A stretch of DNA of 64,000 bases. Origin: Acheta domesticus (taxonomy: Eukaryota > Arthropoda > Insecta > Orthoptera > Gryllidae). The position numbers and the translations under genes are program-made. Each line of letters starts with the position of its first letter. Within the stretch, counting starts at the first letter, position 1. The notes beneath the pieces are model-generated. The model did no database searches. It was not told the origin of the DNA and saw only the letters and a list, made by a program, of their open reading frames with translations. Where the stretch lies: NCBI GenBank assembly GCA_031308135.1, contig JAHLJT010000631.1, positions 33,527,522 through 33,591,521 on the forward strand, read 5' to 3'. Positions 1 to 8,363 of this stretch are shown here, piece after piece.

Positions 1-23
1 TAAAATATCTTATTCTCTTTCAT

Positions 24-248
24 TCACCGTTTTGATGGATTGAACGGTAGAATCATATCGGTCATTTTTTCCACGTTCCGTGATGTCATTGGAACGATGG
101 CACGATCTTCGAAAATTTCATCGTCTGAATCCGGAACGATAAGCATGTCTTCAGATTCGTGCAAAAGGTCTTGAGTATTGACCATGTATTTTGCCGTGTC
201 TCTGTGAAAAAGAAAATTATTTTTTAACAACAATGCGTATGAGTTCAC
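24..248 (-). CDS. unidentified ORF or exon on the minus strand, beside the virus-like block
   Basis: An open frame of 74 codons ends at TGA (24-26, minus strand). I do not recognise the protein. Its C-terminal half is acidic then basic (SDDEIFEDRAIVP, then MILPFNPSKR), which looks more like real protein than random translation. The first Met may not be the true start, because the frame could be the last exon of a longer gene to the right. It is transcribed away from the polymerase pseudogene that starts at 1103, so the two would be divergent. It could be a host exon or another gene of the virus-like element. Confidence 0.3.
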   Translation of the reverse strand: MNSYALLLKNNFLFHRDTAKYMVNTQDLLHESEDMLIVPDSDDEIFEDRAIVPMTSRNVEKMTDMILPFNPSKR

Positions 249-470
249 TTTGTTGTTCGCTAATAATGTTTTTCAAAATGCTGTTACTTACAGGTTTCGA
301 TGTTTCGATGCCGAACTGTCATCGGCGCGTGATGATGTTGCATTTTCTGTCATTGCGCGGAGAGCTGTTGTCTTCGTGCGTCTTCTGAGCGAGCCAGCGG
401 TGTGTGTGAAGAAAATGTGCGTGTGGACCTCTTTTAAAGCTCAACCGTTTCGTGTACGCCGGCGCGTGCT
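249..470. other. unassigned stretch before the 100-bp tandem repeats
   Basis: I see no convincing coding frame, RNA gene or repeat here. Short plus-strand ORFs lack recognisable motifs. It may be a promoter region between the minus-strand ORF and the polymerase pseudogene. Confidence 0.4.
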
Positions 471-800
471 TCCTCTAGCTGCTGATAGTGATTACGCAGC
501 ATTAGTCAGCAGCGTGCTGTTCTTATCGCTGTCGCACGAGTGTTATGTTACGTCTTCCGCTCCTTCGTGCTGCATGTGCTGCTGATAGTGATTACGCAGC
601 ATTAGTCAGCCGCGTGCTGTTCTTATCGCTGTCGCACGAGTGTTATATTACGTCTTCCGCTCATTCGTGCTGCATGTGCTGCTGACAGTACAACTACCTT
701 CAGTAGTCAGCACTTCTTATCGCTGTCGCACGAGTGTTATATTACGTCTTCCGCTCATTCGTGCTGCATGTGCTGCGGATAGTGATTACATTGTGTGGTG
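471..800. repeat. tandem repeat, ~100-bp unit, just over three copies
   Basis: The phrase GCTG(A/C/G)(T/C)AGTG recurs at 481, 581, 681 and ~775. This gives spacings of 100, 100 and ~94 bases. Each unit continues with TTCTTATCGCTGTCGCACGA and then TACGTCTTCCGCTC. The third unit has lost about six bases. The short ORFs crossing it are by-products of the repeat. The array ends about 300 bases before the first ORF of the polymerase region and could sit in its upstream control region. Confidence 0.85.
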
Positions 801-1102
801 CAATGCTGTCGCTCCGATAGTGTGTGTGTGAAACTTTAAAACATCTTCCAAACAACAGACTTCCGGCGTTAGTCGTTCGTTTGCCCTGCTCGCGGACATC
901 CTAGTGCAGTGTTTTTTTCGTGGCGATCTCTTTCTTAGTTATTTACGCCGTGGTAGTGACCGTAATATTGATTGACACTTTTCAACGGTGTGCTTGTTAG
1001 AAAGTTGTCATTTTTTTCGTATTGATTCATTGTCGATCGATATTTTTCGATTTTTTTAACACTGTATTTATTTTTTGTTTTCTTTTAGAGAAGGGGTTAG
1101 AC
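801..1102. other. leader region upstream of the polymerase ORF
   Basis: T-rich non-coding sequence. A pyrimidine run ending in CTTTTAG at about 1089 would serve as a splice acceptor about 14 bases before the first plausible ATG (1103), so an upstream non-coding exon is possible. I see no TATA box that I would defend. Confidence 0.3.
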
Positions 1103-4100
1103 ATGAATCAATCGACTTCGTCTTCTTCTTCTTCCGGCATTGCAAACGCTCTCCAGTGGACGGACGCCGCGCACTCTTTAAACGACCGTGTAATTCGGGG
1201 TGTAATTTCGAATCCTCCTCCCCCACACGACATCGCGGATCCGGTCGAGTTTCTCAACCGATGTCGTGTTCCCTTCCATCTGAAGATGTTTGAAGGACTC
1301 AACAACACTCTCGATCGACCTTGTTTCAAAATTTTCGCGCAACTCGAGTGTCAGTTTTTGATTGAGAAAGAGAACGTCGAGTCGCACGAAATCGTAGGGG
1401 TGCTGCAGCCCATCTTTCTTTCGGCACGGACTGCGGTGCTCACCCGAGGTGATGACATTTCGGAATTTTTTCCTTTCTAGAATCGCGGATCCTATCAATT
1501 CCAGATTCGACGAGTTTTCCGAGAGAGATTCCGGAAAATTGTTGGCCTCTATCGTCGCTCTTCATATTTCGGCTCACTTGTTCGAACCTATCGCTCATTC
1601 TGCTTCTTCTTTTCTTCCTCTTCCGGCATCCATTGCGAGACGTCGTGCTGTGATTAACGTGCATAATCGAGACGAAAAATGTTTCCTGTGGGCGGTGGCT
1701 TCGGCTCTTCTTCATAAACGTCTGCCCCCACACAGCAAAATTTTACATTCTGATCGTACCAGTACGTACGAAACCCTTTTCGGTGAAATGGAAAACAGTC
1801 TCGATTTGCGCGACATCTCTTGGCCCCTGCCCGTTCACGAGATTAAACGTTTCGAACGACAAAATCCTAGTTTTTCGTTTAACGTGTTTACGTTAGAGTT
1901 TGATTCGGCCAACACATCTTGGAAAATCGTAGGTCCTGTGCACTTTTCGGAAACAAAGAAAGAGAACCATTTCAATTTCTTGCTAATTCATGGCGACGGC
2001 GGTCAGTCCCATTACGTTTGGATTAAGAATTTAGGTAGACTGATTCAGTCTCAACATTCGGCTCACAAGGGTTAGATTTTCGTTTGCGACAGATGTTTGA
2101 ACGTGTTTTGCACGCAAGCGTATCTGGAGGCTCACGAAATCGATTGTAGATCCGTGGGGTCCCCCGCACGTTTGATCCTTCCGTCGGAGACGAATGAGGA
2201 GGAGCGCTTCATGCAATTTCGAAATTTCGATAGACAACAACGATGCCCGATTGCGGTTTACGTTGATTTCGAAGCGCTCACGCTCCCCGTTTCTTCGTGT
2301 GAGCCGTCGTCGAGCGGATCCTACCTCGAACCGTACCAACTTCACAAACCCTTTTCGGCGGCGCTTCAAGTGGTGTGCTCGTTTAATGAGTTGCGGAATC
2401 AGTTGGTCACCTTTCCACGGTCCCGACGTCGCGATACAATTGTTAGCGTTCTTAGAAGGTCTCGCGAAAGATTACGAACAACTTTTGATTCATCCTTCTC
2501 CCCTCGTGATGGAGGAGAAGGACGAAGTGTCTTTTCAAAATTCCGATCTTTGTCACATATGTAAAGGACCTTTTTTCCAAATTCCACCCGCGTCAGGGAC
2601 CATGACCATTTTTCGGGTGTCTTTCGCGGCGCGGCTCATCAATCGTGTAACGTCAACTTTCCCGCGCCGAAGCACATCCCCGTCGTCATGCACAACGGAA
2701 GCGGTTACGATTGGCATTTTCTCCTTCAGGCCTGGGGCGACAAGAACTGTGTGAACAACGACGGGTTGCGAGTGATTCCGCACCATCACGAGAGATTCGT
2801 GGCGATTTCCCAAAGAATCGGGAAAGTGGAGCTGCGATTTTTGGACTCTTTGAAATTTTTAGGTGCATCGCTCGACTCTTTAAGTCGATCGCTCGATTCG
2901 GCCGATTTGAAATTCACCCGTGCGGCTTTTCCCGACGACCGTCCTTTTCGCTTTGGCCAGAAGGAAGGGGGTGTTTCCCTACGATTATGTCAACGACGTG
3001 TCCAAATTGGGCGAAACGAAGGTTACCGGCGCCCGAAGCGATTTTTCAGTCGTCTCACAGACACACCAGTTTCGGACTCGGAGTACGCGGACGCACAGGC
3101 CGTGTGGGACGCGTTCTCCGTTCAAAATTTGGGCAAGTACGCCGATTTGTATTTGAAAATCGACGTCTTGCTAGAAACAGATATTTTGGAAAAGTTTCGA
3201 AATTTGTGTTTGGAGGTGTACGGGCTCGATCCTCTGTTTTACTACACCGCTCCCGGGACTTTCGTGGGACGCCATGTTGAAAATCACCGGCGTTCGACTA
3301 GAGCTACTCACGGACATCGACATGGTTCTCTTTTTCGAGCGGGGCATCCTGGGGGGACTCGTGCAAGTGATCGGTCGTCACGCCGAGGCCAATCACCCCT
3401 TTGCGGGTGAACGCTTCCGGCCAGGTGATAAGGAATCTTATCTCGCCTACGTCGACGCGAATAACTTGTACGGTTATTCGATGTCACATCCGCTTCCGGT
3501 GGGTGACTTCCGGTGGATGACGGAAAGCGACATCGAGCGGTTGAACCTCACAGAGGCGGCTGCGGAAGTCGATCGGGGGTACGTTTTGGAGGTTGATCTC
3601 GACTACCCAGACGAGATCCACGATCGCTTGAGCGATTTGCCGCCCTGTCCTGACACCCGCGTCCCCCCGACTCGAAGAGCAGGCAAGTCAATTTGCTGGC
3701 GACGCTTCTGCCCAAGCGTCGTTACGTTGTTCACATTCAAAATTTAATTCAGGCCCTCGAGGTGGGAGTGCAAATCACGAAAATTCATCGCGTTGTTTCG
3801 TTTTCGCAACGTGCTTGGCTTGCCGCGTACATGGACCTCAACAACTCGCGTCGACAGCGCGCGTCCTCCGATTTTGAAGATAAATTCTATAAACTCATGA
3901 ATAATTCGATTTACGGCAAGTCGATGGAGGACGTGCGCAACCATCGGCGCATTTATCTCGAGAACAAGTGTGAAGGGAGGTGCGGGGCCAGACGTCTCAT
4001 CGCCGATCCCGCTTTCGTGCGTAGTCACCACGTGAACGGCGATCTCATGACGATCGAGTTGCGCAAAACAAAGGTGAAGCTCGCGAAGCCTATTTATTTG

Positions 4101-4738
4101 GGTTTTTGTATTTTGGAAATTTCAAAACATAGAATGTACGATTTTTGGTATAGTTATTGTCAAAAAAATCTTCGCGATCTTCATCTGCTCTACATGGATA
4201 CCGATTCATTCATTCTCTCTATTTCCACGAGCGTGTACGCTGAGATGAATCGGCAACCATCCTGGTTCGATACGTCCTGTTTCGGTTCCGATAACCCATT
4301 TGGCGTGACACCTCGGAACAAAAAGGTATAAGGGTTGTTTAAGGATGAATACGGAAGCGATGCCCTGCTCGGCTACGTAGGTTTACGTCCAAATATGTAC
4401 TCCATCGAAACCCGATCTCGGGCGTTTCTTCTCGGGCGAAGGGAGTACAACGTTCGGTCGTAAAACGTTATAAATTTCAAAATTATTTGGACTGTTTATT
4501 TCGGAACGAACGTAGAATCGACAAACAATGTACTATTCGGTCCAAATCCCACGTCAATTATTCGTTTGTCCAAAACAAGCGTTCGTTGTCCGTGTCCGAC
4601 GACGAACGCTATTGGATCGATAAATTTACGAGTCTGCCATGGGGTCATTTCCGCATCATGTGTACGCGCCCGTCCATTTCTTCTTCTTCTTCTTCAGCGT
4701 GCACGCTCGTCCCTGCAGACGGGGTTCATGTAGATTAG
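1103..4738 (+). pseudogene. protein-primed family-B DNA polymerase, virus-like or Polinton/adintovirus-like, broken
   Basis: Remnant of a DNA polymerase of the DNA_pol_B_2 type, which copies linear genomes from a protein primer. Recognisable in order: an N-terminal region with NRDEKCFLWAVASALL (~1670-1715); a Cys/His finger starting CDRCLNVF (~2090); exonuclease motif I YVDFEAL (~2260); a CHICKGPF finger (~2550); exonuclease II HNGSGYDWHFLL (~2690); exonuclease III YLKIDVLLE (~3150); polymerase A DANNLYGYSM (~3455); polymerase B NNSIYGKSMED (~3900); polymerase C YMDTDSF (~4190); and the C-terminal LPWGHF (~4635). The frame changes near 1470, 2400, 2590, 2940, 3025, 3055, 3265, 3670 and 4463, and in-frame stops lie at 2073-2075 and 4329-4331, so it cannot make the full enzyme. 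All motif residues remain readable, which suggests a fairly recent insertion or, in part, poor sequence quality. Confidence 0.93.
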
Positions 4739-4961
4739 AATTATTTTCAATACTTTTTTTATTTATTTCAATATTTTTTATTTAATTCAATTATTATTTA
4801 TTTTAAGTATTTTTAGTATTTTTTTTACTTTTAGTAGTAGGGGAGTTTTATGATTAGTCACTTTTTTAAAGTAGTAGTAGTAGTAGAGGGAGAGCGTTTG
4901 CAATCACATTGAAGACGGGAGGTCGACGTCTCGACGTGTCATTCGTCCGTGGACCGTCGTC
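4739..4961. other. AT-rich spacer between polymerase pseudogene and next ORF
   Basis: Bases 4740-4860 are almost pure A/T, followed by a short AGT repeat (about 4870-4885). The sequence then returns to GC-rich composition. It probably holds the end of the polymerase transcript and the promoter of the next gene, but I see no canonical signal. Confidence 0.4.
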
Positions 4962-5672
4962 ATGGAACGACCTCGAGTAGAAGAAGAAGCGTATGTTCGA
5001 TGGAAGAAGCAGATGATGGAGAACTGGGTCAGCCTCCGCGACGCCGCCGCCGATCTCACCATCATCGCCCACAATAGCAGTCTTCAGCGCCCCTTCTACT
5101 TTGAAGCCTATCGCATGATCGCCGACGTCGCCGCTGATGTGATGTGTGCCGCCCGACGCTGTCACGAGGAAGAAGATCTAACAGATGGTGGAAACAAAGA
5201 AGAAGAAAAGGTAAAAGCTCTTCACGATCTCGCGATCGCATGTCACGATAAAGTGCTGTGGATCATGATGGTTCTCGGCGAAGTGACTTCCTGCGCGTGC
5301 TGCGAGTGTCAGACTGACGGATTATTCGCGCGCTATGGCGCCATCCAGAAAGCTTTGAACGCTCCCTGCGTCTGCTTCCTCACGGGGGACCCCCCTCTCT
5401 TTACCATCGACGGTGATAAACAATCGCCACCGTCCCACCACACCTCATACGAGGCGGAAGGTGCCGGTAAAAGGAGAGCTCCTGAACCGGAAGAATTTAT
5501 TCTCACAGTGCACGCTGAAGTGTTAGCAGTCGTCGAAGCTCTCGGACACCTCCTTCAAGATCCGTACGGTGAAGCACAGCGACGGCGAGTCTCTCGCGTT
5601 CGTCAAGTCATCCAGTCGCATCGTAAGTCCTTCGAAAATAGTCCTCCGACGTACTCTCCAGCTGACAAATGA
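4962..5672 (+). CDS. unrecognised 236-residue protein of the virus-like block
   Basis: Uninterrupted frame from ATG (4962) to TGA (5670-5672). I do not recognise the family. The N-terminal half is rich in charged and hydrophobic residues and is probably helical. A tight cysteine group CACCEC lies at residues 111-116, with CVC near 136-138. The middle (150-180) is polar and proline-rich, and the C-terminus is basic (RRRVSRVRQ, 207-215). There is no signal peptide or clear membrane span. It lies on the same strand as the polymerase and its stop overlaps the next start as ATGA, so the two downstream ORFs were probably expressed together. It is intact, unlike the neighbouring polymerase. Confidence 0.6.
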   Translation: MERPRVEEEAYVRWKKQMMENWVSLRDAAADLTIIAHNSSLQRPFYFEAYRMIADVAADVMCAARRCHEEEDLTDGGNKEEEKVKALHDLAIACHDKVLWIMMVLGEVTSCACCECQTDGLFARYGAIQKALNAPCVCFLTGDPPLFTIDGDKQSPPSHHTSYEAEGAGKRRAPEPEEFILTVHAEVLAVVEALGHLLQDPYGEAQRRRVSRVRQVIQSHRKSFENSPPTYSPADK

Positions 5673-5968
5673 CCCATCGACGTCAGCGCAATCTCGAGTT
5701 GGATCTTGTCATACAACGTTTCATCAACAACGGTTGTTCTCTTCTCGGACTCGACGATCGCTCTCTGCAGCTGCTTCCCATCGACTTCTTAATACATTGG
5801 GCCGCGAAGGACGTGCCTTCTGTCTTCCACCGCCTGTCGAAAGACGTGCAGCGGAAACGAGACATTCGTCGACTCCTGCCTTGTCTTCGACATTACAACA
5901 ACAACAACGGGTGGTGCGCATGTCGACGACAAACCCCCGTTGCCGAAGTAGAAGTGTTTGCAGTGTAG
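5669..5968 (+). CDS. unrecognised 99-residue protein overlapping the previous ORF
   Basis: Its ATG (5669-5671) overlaps the TGA of the preceding ORF in an ATGA arrangement. The protein begins with a basic stretch (MTHRRQRN), continues with a probably helical middle and ends in an Asn-rich, Cys-containing tail (HYNNNNGWCACRR). No family is recognised. The overlap suggests coupled termination and re-initiation, or a frameshifted fusion of the two frames. Both are common in compact viral genomes and unusual for insect genes. Confidence 0.45.
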   Translation: MTHRRQRNLELDLVIQRFINNGCSLLGLDDRSLQLLPIDFLIHWAAKDVPSVFHRLSKDVQRKRDIRRLLPCLRHYNNNNGWCACRRQTPVAEVEVFAV

Positions 5969-6083
5969 GCGAGAAGAAGTACTGCCTTGTTTCGAACACG
6001 CGCACATCGAGTCGCCGCCGCCGAAGTGGAAGTGCATCGAGTGTCGCAGAGAGGGTTTTTTTTGAGTATTCACACTATTCGTG

Positions 6084-6446
6084 ATGGCCGCGGGTATGCG
6101 CATCGAGAAATATTTTAAGATGCTCCCGCGTACGGGTTTCACCCCCTTCCACCTGGCCGTCCAAGCCGGCAATACCGCCGTGGTACTACGCTGCTTGCAA
6201 GAAAGTGGGGGGGATGGAGCAAACTTCGTCGACGTGCGTGATCGAGGACTGACGCCGCTGGAACACGCGGTACACTTCCGGCAATATTCGATCGGCAGAC
6301 TGTTCCTCCAACACGGCGCTGACGGAGAGATAGACTTCAACGGGTTTACGCTTAGCGACCACGTTAAATTTGGTGAACATTGTGAAGCACTCACTCTTCG
6401 ACAACTAAGAAAGGGAAGGTTAGTATCAGGAAAGGATTTTGAATGA
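6084..6446 (+). CDS. short ankyrin-repeat protein
   Basis: Frame of 120 residues from ATG 6084 to TGA 6444-6446. Residues ~17-49 form an ankyrin repeat (TGFTPFHLAVQAGNTAVV) and ~52-84 a second (RGLTPLEHAVHFRQYSIGRL, then LQHGAD). A degenerate third may begin near 87 (NGFTLSDHVKFG). Ankyrin repeats mediate protein-protein contacts. Many large DNA viruses and Polinton-like elements carry small ankyrin genes that act on host proteins; that is family knowledge, not proof here. It is intact and on the same strand as the other genes of the block. Confidence 0.75.
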   Translation: MAAGMRIEKYFKMLPRTGFTPFHLAVQAGNTAVVLRCLQESGGDGANFVDVRDRGLTPLEHAVHFRQYSIGRLFLQHGADGEIDFNGFTLSDHVKFGEHCEALTLRQLRKGRLVSGKDFE

Positions 6447-6510
6447 ATTCACAAAGCAATTCTGAAAAGAATTCGGAAAAGAATTCAGAAAGAAATCAGT
6501 AAAGGATTCT
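6447..6510. repeat. short GAATTC-containing micro-repeat
   Basis: Between the ankyrin stop and the next fragment, the phrase (A)GAATTC(A/G)(C/G)A(A) recurs four to five times at intervals of about 12-18 bases, some copies degenerate. This is simple sequence likely produced by slippage. Confidence 0.6.
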
Positions 6511-6871
6511 ATGTATAATTCATTTCATTGAATTCATCAGCGGTCCCTTTAACGCCGATCTGTATCGCATTTCGAATACGTCTTCTCCTCAAGAAGACAA
6601 AGATGTCGCCAACAAAGCCTACGTCGACCGCAACATCAAAGACGTCAAGACGCAACTAGAAAAAATTCCAAAACTCCGGTGCAGCAAACTGGGAAACGTC
6701 AACGTGCTGAAAAAACGCCTCGTCAACATGGCGCCGCCCATCAAAAAGGAAGACGGTGCCACGAAAGGGTACGTGGATGAGAAAATGAAAAACGAAATCG
6801 CTAAATTACTTAACAAACAAACATTAATTGATTTTTTTGTATCGATTATATGTATTTCTGTATGGATTTAA
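6511..6871 (+). pseudogene. fibre-like protein fragment with repeated (N/T)K(A/G)YVD modules
   Basis: An open frame from about 6503 to TAA 6869-6871 encodes two similar modules: KDVANKAYVDRN, then NMAPPIKKEDGATKGYVDEK. This pattern (Leu/Met-x-Asn, Pro, Asp-Ala, TK-YVD) is typical of trimeric fibre or collar-like repeats seen in phage tail fibres and in proteins of polymerase-B elements of animals. The frame has no ATG before the modules. The ATG at 6511 is in another frame and would need a one-base shift near 6530, so the gene is broken or begins in an upstream exon. The C-terminus is hydrophobic (IDFFVSIICISVWI). An AATAAA follows at 6892. Confidence 0.55.
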
Positions 6872-6891
6872 TTTTTTATTCATTTGATTTC

Positions 6892-6897
6892 AATAAA
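6892..6897 (+). promoter_or_regulatory. polyadenylation hexamer of the virus-like block
   Basis: AATAAA lies 21 bases after the stop codon of the fibre-like frame and is followed by an A run and then a T-rich stretch. This is a plausible 3' end for a transcript of the block. Confidence 0.5.
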
Positions 6898-7082
6898 AAA
6901 TTATTTGTTCGATTCTACCGTTTTTTTCATTTGTTTTTCCGTGTCGCCACCTTGTAGGGTTTCCTTTCTTTTTTTTCCAAACTAGATATTCACAACAACT
7001 ATTCCATTATGAAAATACATATTATATATACATATTACAAATATATATTATATGTTCAAATTGCGCGGCACCGTCACCGGGG
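6898..7082. other. AT-rich stretch after the fibre-like fragment
   Basis: Simple AT-rich DNA with ATATATTA-type runs at 7017-7050. No gene is seen. Confidence 0.4.
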
Positions 7083-7165
7083 CCCCCGACGACAGCGACG
7101 AAGCGTCAGTCGGTAAAGGCGTCGACCGCCACTCTTCGTCACGTCGCTGGTTCGATCCCGAGCCC
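7083..7165 (+). repeat. possible tRNA-derived SINE head (A-box and B-box like)
   Basis: AGTCGGTAAAGGCG (from 7107) resembles a pol III A box, and GGTTCGATCCC (~7149-7159) closely matches the B box, at about the right distance. The arms do not fold into a tRNA cloverleaf, so this is not a tRNA gene. It may be the head of a tRNA-derived SINE. Confidence 0.3.
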
Positions 7166-7460
7166 ATCCGAGCCATTTTTGAAAGCACGACCGCCGTCTA
7201 CGCACACACCACCCACCCCTCCCACGCCCCACCGCACACCCTCACGACCCCCTCCCCCCCGGCCCACCCCACCACTTCCCTCCACCGCTACCAGAGCGCG
7301 CCGCCAGCGCAAACGCTTACGCACTTCGCCACCAGAGCGCGCGCGCACCATACATACACACGCTTACGCACTTCGCCACCACAGCGACCCGGCGCACAAC
7401 CTACCGCCAGCCTTCGCCACCAGAACGCGCACGGGGGGCAATGACCCCGGATGTCCACAT
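7166..7460. repeat. GC- and CA-rich low-complexity region with a partial tandem repeat
   Basis: C-rich sequence (CACCCACC-type). The phrase CGCTTACGCACTTCGCCACCA occurs at about 7314 and 7361, with a shorter third relative (CTTCGCCACCAGAACGCGC) near 7413. Frames on both strands are open only because of composition. Confidence 0.5.
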
Positions 7461-7464
7461 CCGG

Positions 7465-7480
7465 CCGGGGCATTGACCCC
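7465..7480. repeat. small perfect palindrome CCGGATGT-CACATCCGG
   Basis: CCGGATGT C CACATCCGG near 7448-7475 forms a short perfect hairpin between two near-identical phrases CAATGACCCC and CATTGACCCC. Function unknown. Confidence 0.5.
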
Positions 7481-7527
7481 GTTCTTGACATCCCGGGCGT
7501 TGACACCGTTATTGACACTCGGCCACT

Positions 7528-7609
7528 GCGGGTTTGGGACCAGGAAGTGACGTCACCCGGGGGAGGGGGGAAGGGACCCTCTTACGTCACTTCCTGGTCC
7601 CAGACCCGC
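7528..7609. repeat. 29-bp inverted repeat with 24-base loop, containing TGACGTCA
   Basis: Arm 1 (7528-7556) and the reverse complement of arm 2 (7581-7609) agree at 26 of 29 positions by eye. The core GGGACCAGGAAGTGACGT is shared. Arm 1 contains the full CRE palindrome TGACGTCA, while arm 2 has TACGTCA. The loop is a G-rich run. It could be the centre or an end of a MITE, or a structured regulatory element. Confidence 0.8.
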
Positions 7610-8207
7610 TTATCTCCCCTACTCCGACGTTTCTCATCTAAGTAAAATCGACCTCCTTCTCCGATGTCTTTCATCTAAGTTTTCGTCCCGTAGCTTTCCC
7701 GTCGTGACGAGAGCTCTCATGCCCCCCATTACATTTCCAAGTCGCCCTGATTGCATGAAATTGAAATTTTGGCAAAGTGGCGGGGCGAACCTCCGACCAA
7801 AGTCCGCACGTGTCGCGTACAAAAAATATCCGTTGGCTTTGGCGTCGGTTGGCCGGCAAGCACCTTTTCTCGCGGCTCTGGAAAAATTCGTTGGCCTACT
7901 TTCTCCGCGGTCCGTGTGAAAAAATACGTTTGGTCATACACGTGGAGTAGGTGGTCATTCGCTTTGACGCTCGCGCCGCCAAATAGACAAAGCGACCCTT
8001 CTTACACCCCCGCTGCCTCTTGTCGGCGGCTCCGAACCGCTCGCCGCCGGACCGGATGAGCATCGTAAAAAAAAACAAACCCAGCCCCCCTCAGCTCGCC
8101 CGTCGCCTCGATGCAGGTAGGCGCTCGCATCCGTCGTCGATTCTGCCATGACTGACATTAAATTGGTAAAATTAATATTATTTTCATCGTCTCCTGTTCG
8201 CGTCGGG
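7610..8207. other. GC-rich non-coding sequence
   Basis: Open frames occur on both strands, but none carries a recognisable motif and several overlap one another. No RNA gene is seen. Confidence 0.4.
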
Positions 8208-8263
8208 ACACACACACAGACACACACACAGTCACACACACAGTCACACACAGAGACCCAGAC
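8208..8263. repeat. (CA)n-type microsatellite with CAGA/CAGT variants, ends at gap
   Basis: Runs of ACACACA interrupted by GACA and GTCA lead directly into the N gap. On the plus strand this is the CA strand, opposite to the tract at 10241-11236. Confidence 0.9.
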
Positions 8264-8363
8264 NNNNNNNNNNNNNNNNNNNNNNNNNNNNNNNNNNNNN
8301 NNNNNNNNNNNNNNNNNNNNNNNNNNNNNNNNNNNNNNNNNNNNNNNNNNNNNNNNNNNNNNN
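8264..8363. other. assembly gap (100 N)
   Basis: Exactly 100 N, a conventional length for a gap of unknown size. It separates the virus-like contig from the LINE, so their adjacency is not demonstrated. Confidence 0.99.

Noticed and set aside
4866..5165. Minus-strand 99-codon ORF
   Set aside because: Shadow of the 236-residue plus-strand frame; Gly/His-rich by reverse composition, and no motif.
5569..6084. 171-codon plus-strand ORF
   Set aside because: It overlaps three better-supported frames and is Arg/Ser-rich, as expected of a shadow frame.
43..6922. 12-base inverted match (AACGGTAGAATC at 43-54, its inverse at 6911-6922) considered as the ends of the virus-like element
   Set aside because: Too short, with no extension on either side. 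The left copy lies inside a coding frame, so chance is likely.
7083..7165. tRNA gene
   Set aside because: Only A- and B-box-like motifs are present; the T and acceptor arms do not pair.
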